DNA of 64,000 nucleotides from Perognathus longimembris pacificus (lineage: Eukaryota; Chordata; Mammalia; Rodentia; Heteromyidae). A program made the translations under genes and the position numbers. The notes beneath the pieces are model-generated. The model was not told the DNA's origin. It saw only the letters and a list, made by a program, of their open reading frames with translations, and searched no databases. Numbering within the stretch: the first letter of the stretch is position 1; every line of letters starts with the position of its first letter. Below are positions 59,196 through 64,000 of this stretch, one piece after another. Where the stretch lies: NCBI RefSeq assembly GCF_023159225.1, contig NC_063173.1, forward strand, positions 8,222,852 through 8,286,851, written 5' to 3'.

Positions 59196-59326
59196 AATAC
59201 TTTGGTTCTCACAACTCCTTAAGCTAAGAGCCAATGTATCTACTCAAGATAAAGATTTATCTTGCTTATTTATGTGCCCATTCTACTATCAACATAGTGT
59301 AACAAGTATATAATATTTTCTTTAGC

Positions 59327-59555
59327 TGGGGCCCAGTCTGGTGGCTCACACCTGTAATTCTACCTACTCAGAAGGCCAAGATCTGAAGATCTAAGTTCAA
59401 ATCCAGCCTGAATAGGAAAAGTCCATATGACTCTTATCACCAATCAATCACCAAAAAGCTGGAAGTGGAAGTGATGACTCAAGTGGTAAAGAACTAGATT
59501 TGAGCAAAAAAGCTCAGACCCCAAGTTTAAAACCACCCTCCCCCCCAAAAAAACA
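59327..59555 (+). mobile_element. B1-Geo dimeric SINE
   Basis: Forward copy: 'cagtctggtggctcacacct' to 'ccccaagtttaaaaccac', ending in C- and A-runs. Confidence 0.88.
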
Positions 59556-59972
59556 TACATACTGATCTTCAAAGAATTCTGGAGATTATAATATTACTAA
59601 CCTGAATCTTGTATCATACATGAAACAGCAACTTATAACCAGGCCAAATGCACCAAATTCTTACCTTTTCCTGCTATATATAGTATCTTAGGCTTTCTAA
59701 AATTTGATAACAGACTATTAGAGTCACTAGTTCCCATTTACCTGAACGGGGAGAAGGAAATGGTTTTCTCTTTTTCTAGTTCTCCCTTAATTTAATCCTG
59801 CTATACTAAAATCCCTGCAGAAAGAAAGAAAAAAAAAGAAGGAAGAAGCAAAGAAGGAAGGAAGGAATTCTACCATTTCTCGTAATACAAAAGAACTTCT
59901 ATTTATTGAAAGACAGGAGATGTCTCCTAAGTCCTCAGAGGTAACAGTTGGTGAAACTAAAATATTACCTGA

Positions 59973-60170
59973 GGGCAGGGAATATGGCCTAGTGGCAAGA
60001 GTGCCTGCCTTATATACATGAAGCCCTGGGTTCAATTCCCCAGCACCACATATATAGAAAATGGCCAGAAGTGGCGCTGTGTCTCAAGTGGAAGAGTGCT
60101 AGCCTTGAGCAAAAAGAAGCCAGGGACAGTGCTCAGGCCCTGAGTCCAAGGCCCAGGACAAGCAAAAAAA
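59973..60170 (+). mobile_element. IDL-Geo SINE
   Basis: Forward dimer with an A9 tail, flanked by 'aaatattacctgag' (59960) and 'aagtactacctgaaag' (60170), which look like an imperfect duplication. Confidence 0.94.
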
Positions 60171-60596
60171 AAGTACTACCTGAAAGTAGTTAGAAAAGAC
60201 ACAGATGCAAAGCATGTACTACCTCAAGTATGAATAACCTCTACATGGACAGGAGAAAAAGTGAAAGGAAATTTTAAATTAACTGCACTAGCAGATTGGC
60301 TATTGCAGAAGCAAGCAGTGTTATTTTCAAGGTAACAATCGTGCGTATGTGTTAAAAAGTCATATATGTAAACTTTATGACAATCTTGCAAGATCATCTC
60401 TTTCTAAATGATAAACACTTGCTTTGAAAAGCATACAGCTTACAAAGAACTGAAATTCGAACTCAAATTTGCTAGATTTCAAGCATATTTGTTCTCTCAA
60501 ATGTACTTGCAATTCTACTTTAAAATATATTTAGCCATGTCTACTTCTTACTACCAGACATAACCTTAATTCTTCAGTTGTACTCTATACTTACAA

Positions 60597-60715
60597 TTTT
60601 TTATTGTTACTATAAGGGTGATGTGCCAGGGGGTATGGGTACGTAAGTCAGGAAACGAGCACATTTCTTTCTGGACAATGTCACCCCTTCCCTCACCCTC
60701 TCCCAGCACATACAC
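60597..60715 (-). mobile_element. L1 3'UTR-derived fragment
   Basis: 'ttttattgttactataaggg' and 'tctggacaatgtcacccctt' repeat the unit at 505 and 61690. Antisense orientation is inferred from the leading T-rich end. Confidence 0.55.
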
Positions 60716-61371
60716 TTTCAATTCTAACTTAAACAAACAGGTATGTATTCACAAAACCAGCGTGTTTAAGGAAAGCAAAATCAGACATACTGTTCTCCAT
60801 AAACAAATAGCCCTATCATTAGGAAAAGAAATACAAAGCAGTTGACTTTTTAGACAATACTAGACTTCTTCTAATGTCTAGCTTTACTAGTTTACACAGT
60901 CAATTTCATGGTATAAGGACTGCAACTGACTCTTTTGCCTTAAATCAGTGCTCTTATTTATAGCGTTAATGATGAACAAGCTGCATGATAAATTGAACAT
61001 TTTATTATGACATAAATGTCTTCCTCTGGATATGTAGATACACAGCTGTTCTCTCGTATCCTGGATTAGTTCTGCAGGATAGGGCAGATAATCTTGTATT
61101 ACAATCACAAGAAAGAATCACTTAAATCAATTACTGGATTTGGGGTATACATAGTTTGAACTATCAAACCAGTTATTAATAAAACTAGAATGTCTTACTT
61201 GGAACTTGCTCTAATGTCTTCTATACACTTGTTTTCTAGTTCCTTTCCTCTCATATCCCTTCCTTCCTTCCTTCCTTTCATGTTTATCTAAGAAGACTAG
61301 ATGTGGTCACATGATCTCTTTAGGATATACAAAGAACATTCTGCATGTTGCTTTAAACAAAACTTAAATTC

Positions 61372-61620
61372 ACTGGGTGCCAATGGCTCCCACCTCTAAT
61401 CCTAGCTATCCAAGAGGCTGAAATCTGAGGATCTCAGTTGAAGCCAGACCAGGCAGGAAAATTCATAAAATTCTTATTTCCAATAAACTACTAAAAATGC
61501 TGAAAGTTGAAGCTGTAGCTCAAGTGGTAGAGCATTCTCCTTGAGTAAAAAAAAAGCTTGAGACAGCACTGAGTTCGAGCCCTAGGACATGTACCCAAAG
61601 AACAAAACAAAACAAAACAA
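61372..61620 (+). mobile_element. B1-Geo dimeric SINE
   Basis: Forward copy: 'gggtgccaatggctcccacc' to 'tcgagccctaggacatg', with a CAAAA tail. Confidence 0.88.
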
Positions 61621-61689
61621 ACCCATACATTTATTTGTACTACCATAAGCTGTTTTTCTGAACTAAATAAAATCAGTTCTATATTTAAA

Positions 61690-61810
61690 AGATTTTTAAA
61701 TTATTCTTTATTGTAAAGGTGATGTACAGAGAGCTTGCAGTTACCTAAATCAGTTGCAGTTATAGAAGTACCTTACTTTTTGAATAGTGTCACCTCTTCC
61801 TTTAGTTTTA
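61690..61810 (-). mobile_element. L1 3'UTR-derived fragment
   Basis: 'ttctttattgtaaaggtgat', 'gtacagagagcttgcagtta' and 'gaatagtgtcacctcttcct' parallel 60597-60715. Confidence 0.55.
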
Positions 61811-62299
61811 CATTTTCAAAAGAGGAGATAAGAGCAGAGTGTGGAGATGAAGACTCAACACTCATGGTCTTAAGTTCTAGGTCAACGTAGGCTACAAAGT
61901 GTCACTACTCTCAAACAAGGGAAGTGGGGATGCAATTACCATGTATTAAGAACATAGTGCAAGCATATTGTTTTGCTTAAATATACTAGAAATGTATACT
62001 TCCCTGTACAGTGCTGATGTACAACTCGGCCTTTTCATATTCCAGTGACAGGTAAGCCAAATTGCTTTTCTACTTCACTAAACTAGGACATATACTTTTT
62101 GTTTACCACAATGAAGTGAAACCTTTAAGAGTAGACAAAGTACTTAAGAGCATTAGACAATCTCAAGTTATAAAAAAAAAAAAAAAAGATTAAGATCACC
62201 ACTAGGTATGACAGTCAATGTTTCATCCAAGCACAGAGGAAAAAATATAAGCACATACAAACATCTAAGTTTAAAAGGATGTCACTTTGTGTGTTTATG

Positions 62300-62535
62300 C
62301 ATGTGTGCACACATGTGCAGGTACTAGGGGTTGAACTCAGGGCCTGGATACTGTTCTTGAGCTTTCTTGAAGACTAGTACTCTACTGCTTGAGCCACAGC
62401 TCCACTTCCATTTTTCCTTATTTTTTGATTCAGAGGCTAGTGTCTCATGAACTTTCCTGCCCTAGTTGGCTTTGAACCAAAGACACACAACCTCCTGAGT
62501 AGCTAGGATTACAGGCTGAGCCACCAGCACTGGGC
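62300..62535 (-). mobile_element. B1-Geo dimeric SINE
   Basis: Reverse copy after a short GT run: 'ggggttgaactcagggcctg' to 'tagctaggattacaggctga'. Confidence 0.88.
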
Positions 62536-62856
62536 TTAAGAATATTACTTTTTAATCGACTTTCTGAACTAATAAACAGGCCACCAAATACTAGACAACT
62601 AGAGTACATCAGATACTGAATAAAACACTAAAAAAGCTGAAACATTAATGGAAATTTTCTATCCTGAAACTATGTATTAAATAAAGAATACTAGTTATCA
62701 ATTTAAAAATCTCACTACATGATTAATGCTATTTATTTCTACTGGATGCTCAAATACAAATTAATGTGCTACCTTAAAATCAATTAATGATGATATGTAA
62801 GAAATACTTAGGCAGTATAAATAGTAATTGGAAAAAAATGTTAAATGGTACTTTAC

Positions 62857-63006
62857 CAACAAACATTTCATGAGTAGGTGTCCTAGTAGTAAAAGTGGAT
62901 ACATCTGAAGAAATGGGAAGGTGAACATCACCACTACTTTTGGTGAGGAAAGGGTTTAAGCTTGGAATGGCATCATCAACAGCATCTACAGTAGCAGAGA
63001 AAGGAT
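62857..63006 (-). CDS. PICALM: PICALM coding exon (DPF/NPF region)
   Basis: Read on the minus strand, the acceptor ..ctgcacag is followed by ATCCTTTC.. and the exon ends at donor gtaaag. With the G carried from the upstream exon it gives DPFSATVDAVDDAIPSLNPF, LTKSSGDVHLPISSDVSTFT and TRTPTHEMFV plus one base. PICALM (CALM) is a clathrin assembly adaptor. Its N-terminal ANTH domain binds PI(4,5)P2 and small SNAREs; its unstructured tail binds AP2, EH-domain proteins and clathrin. The DPF motif fits AP2 alpha-appendage binding and the NPF motif fits EH-domain binding. The upstream ANTH exons are beyond the right edge. The residue after VHL is Pro here; I recall Ser in human. Confidence 0.97.
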
Positions 63007-63852
63007 CTGTGCAGTCCGAGTGAGTTACAGCAGTGAAGAAAGAAGTCAATAAATTAGTATGGTCATTAGTCAAAAGATGCAAAGTGAAAAGTAGTAGCTA
63101 TATTATTGTTTATTCATTTTTAAGTGCAAATATGTCTAATCACAAGGATGGAAGAATTGCATTTAACATCTTTCAAAAGAAATTCTTAGAAGGGGAAAAA
63201 CCATTTGTGTTCATTAACAACAGTAGCATGTTAAGGAGCGACTTTTATCTACAACATTCGAAAGCCAATGGTTAAAAAAGAGTAAGAAAGGAAAAACAAC
63301 ACCAAAACAAGATGTTTTTATGAAAGATCCACTCACCTTGTGCCCACCTTCCCTGAGCTAGATGGGAGTGTAATGACTGATAGCACAGCTGTGTTTACTC
63401 AACTAGAAAAATGTTCACTACAAGTAACCTTCAAAAAAGAGGGGTAACCTCAAATTAGAAGAGTGCATAGAGCTACCCCTCTACTTAGTTTCAAAGGTAC
63501 TAAGTACAAAATAAAGACGATGGGAAGATTTAAGGATAGGCAAAGGGATTTTAGACATTTAAGAAGAGAGAGATGAAAGGCTATTCTTCAGCAAACTAGA
63601 AATGACAGGAGGTTGGTTAAGTTTTAGTCTCTAAGTGACTTTTCTGAAGAACAGCAAAAGTTACTCCCTATTATGAAATTATCATATGCTTTTGGTCAAT
63701 GCCTACATATTGTACCCTGCACGTTATTTAAGATAATCTAATATTAAAAGCCATTTCTTGAGATTCAAAGTTAGCTGAATGCAGGAAGAATGGAAAAAAT
63801 AAGAGCAGCAAAAACACAGCCTATTTTCTTTCTTTGTAACACAATCAAAAGA

Positions 63853-63945
63853 TAGCCAGCCATTGTGGCACAAACCTGTAATTCTAGCACTTGGGAGGTA
63901 GAGGAAGCAGAGGAAGTCTAAGGCCAGCTGAGTTCACACAACGAG
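63853..63945 (+). mobile_element. B1 monomer
   Basis: 'agccattgtggcacaaacct' and 'agcacttgggaggtagagga'. It is older than the Geo-linked copies. Confidence 0.75.
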
Positions 63946-63951
63946 GTGCTT

Positions 63952-64000
63952 CTTTTTTTTTTTTGCTGGTCCTTGGGCTTTGAACTCAGGGCCTGGGCTC
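63952..64000 (-). mobile_element. Geo-type SINE cut by window end
   Basis: T12 then 'gctggtccttgggctttgaa' and 'ctcagggcctgggctc'. Only the first part of a reverse copy is visible. Confidence 0.85.

Overview
This is a mammalian nuclear chromosome segment. Two genes are recognisable, both split into many short GT-AG exons and embedded in dense retrotransposon sequence. The dominant SINE is a dimer. Its left monomer is ID-like and tRNA-Ala-derived; its right monomer starts like 'gtggctcaagtggcagagtg' and ends 'ccaggactggc' plus an A-tail. This structure matches the IDL-Geo SINE, which is described as restricted to Geomyoidea (kangaroo rats, pocket mice, pocket gophers). A second common dimer joins a 7SL-derived B1-like monomer to the same Geo monomer. 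The source is therefore probably a heteromyid or geomyid rodent, most plausibly a kangaroo rat (Dipodomys). The SINE match is from knowledge of the family; the species is inference.

Left part (1 to about 23.6 kb, + strand): the 3' part of CCDC83, a coiled-coil protein. Eight coding exons (7188-7350, 9230-9397, 10389-10480, 11841-11909, 17311-17432, 20264-20346, 21244-21425, 22827-22988) join in a single continuous frame of 346 codons plus stop. About 65 N-terminal codons are expected left of the window. The CCDC83 introns carry a striking 22-bp minisatellite (18.2-18.9 kb), GC-rich and C-homopolymer DNA, and a U6 snRNA-derived chimeric retrocopy (0.99-1.12 kb).

Middle (about 23.6 to 34.8 kb): intergenic DNA between the two 3' ends. 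It holds several L1 relics (ORF1-, ORF2- and 3'UTR-derived), SINEs, microsatellites and a CpG-rich block at 31.75-32.48 kb. No gene is recognised there.

Right part (about 34.8 to 64 kb, - strand): the 3' half of PICALM, the clathrin-assembly/PI(4,5)P2-binding endocytic adaptor. Visible parts are the last exon with its long 3'UTR, seven more constitutive coding exons and a 24-nt alternative microexon. They encode the unstructured C-terminal region with DPF/NPF and clathrin-binding motifs. The ANTH domain exons lie beyond the right edge. CCDC83 and PICALM are tail to tail, the same arrangement as on human 11q14.2.

I found no sign of a bacterial-type system, a CRISPR array, an intact mobile element ORF or an undescribed gene. 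The interesting signals are structural: the in-register minisatellite, the U6 chimera, nested and twin SINE insertions with target-site duplications, and a 5.5-kb SINE-free zone over the PICALM 3' end.
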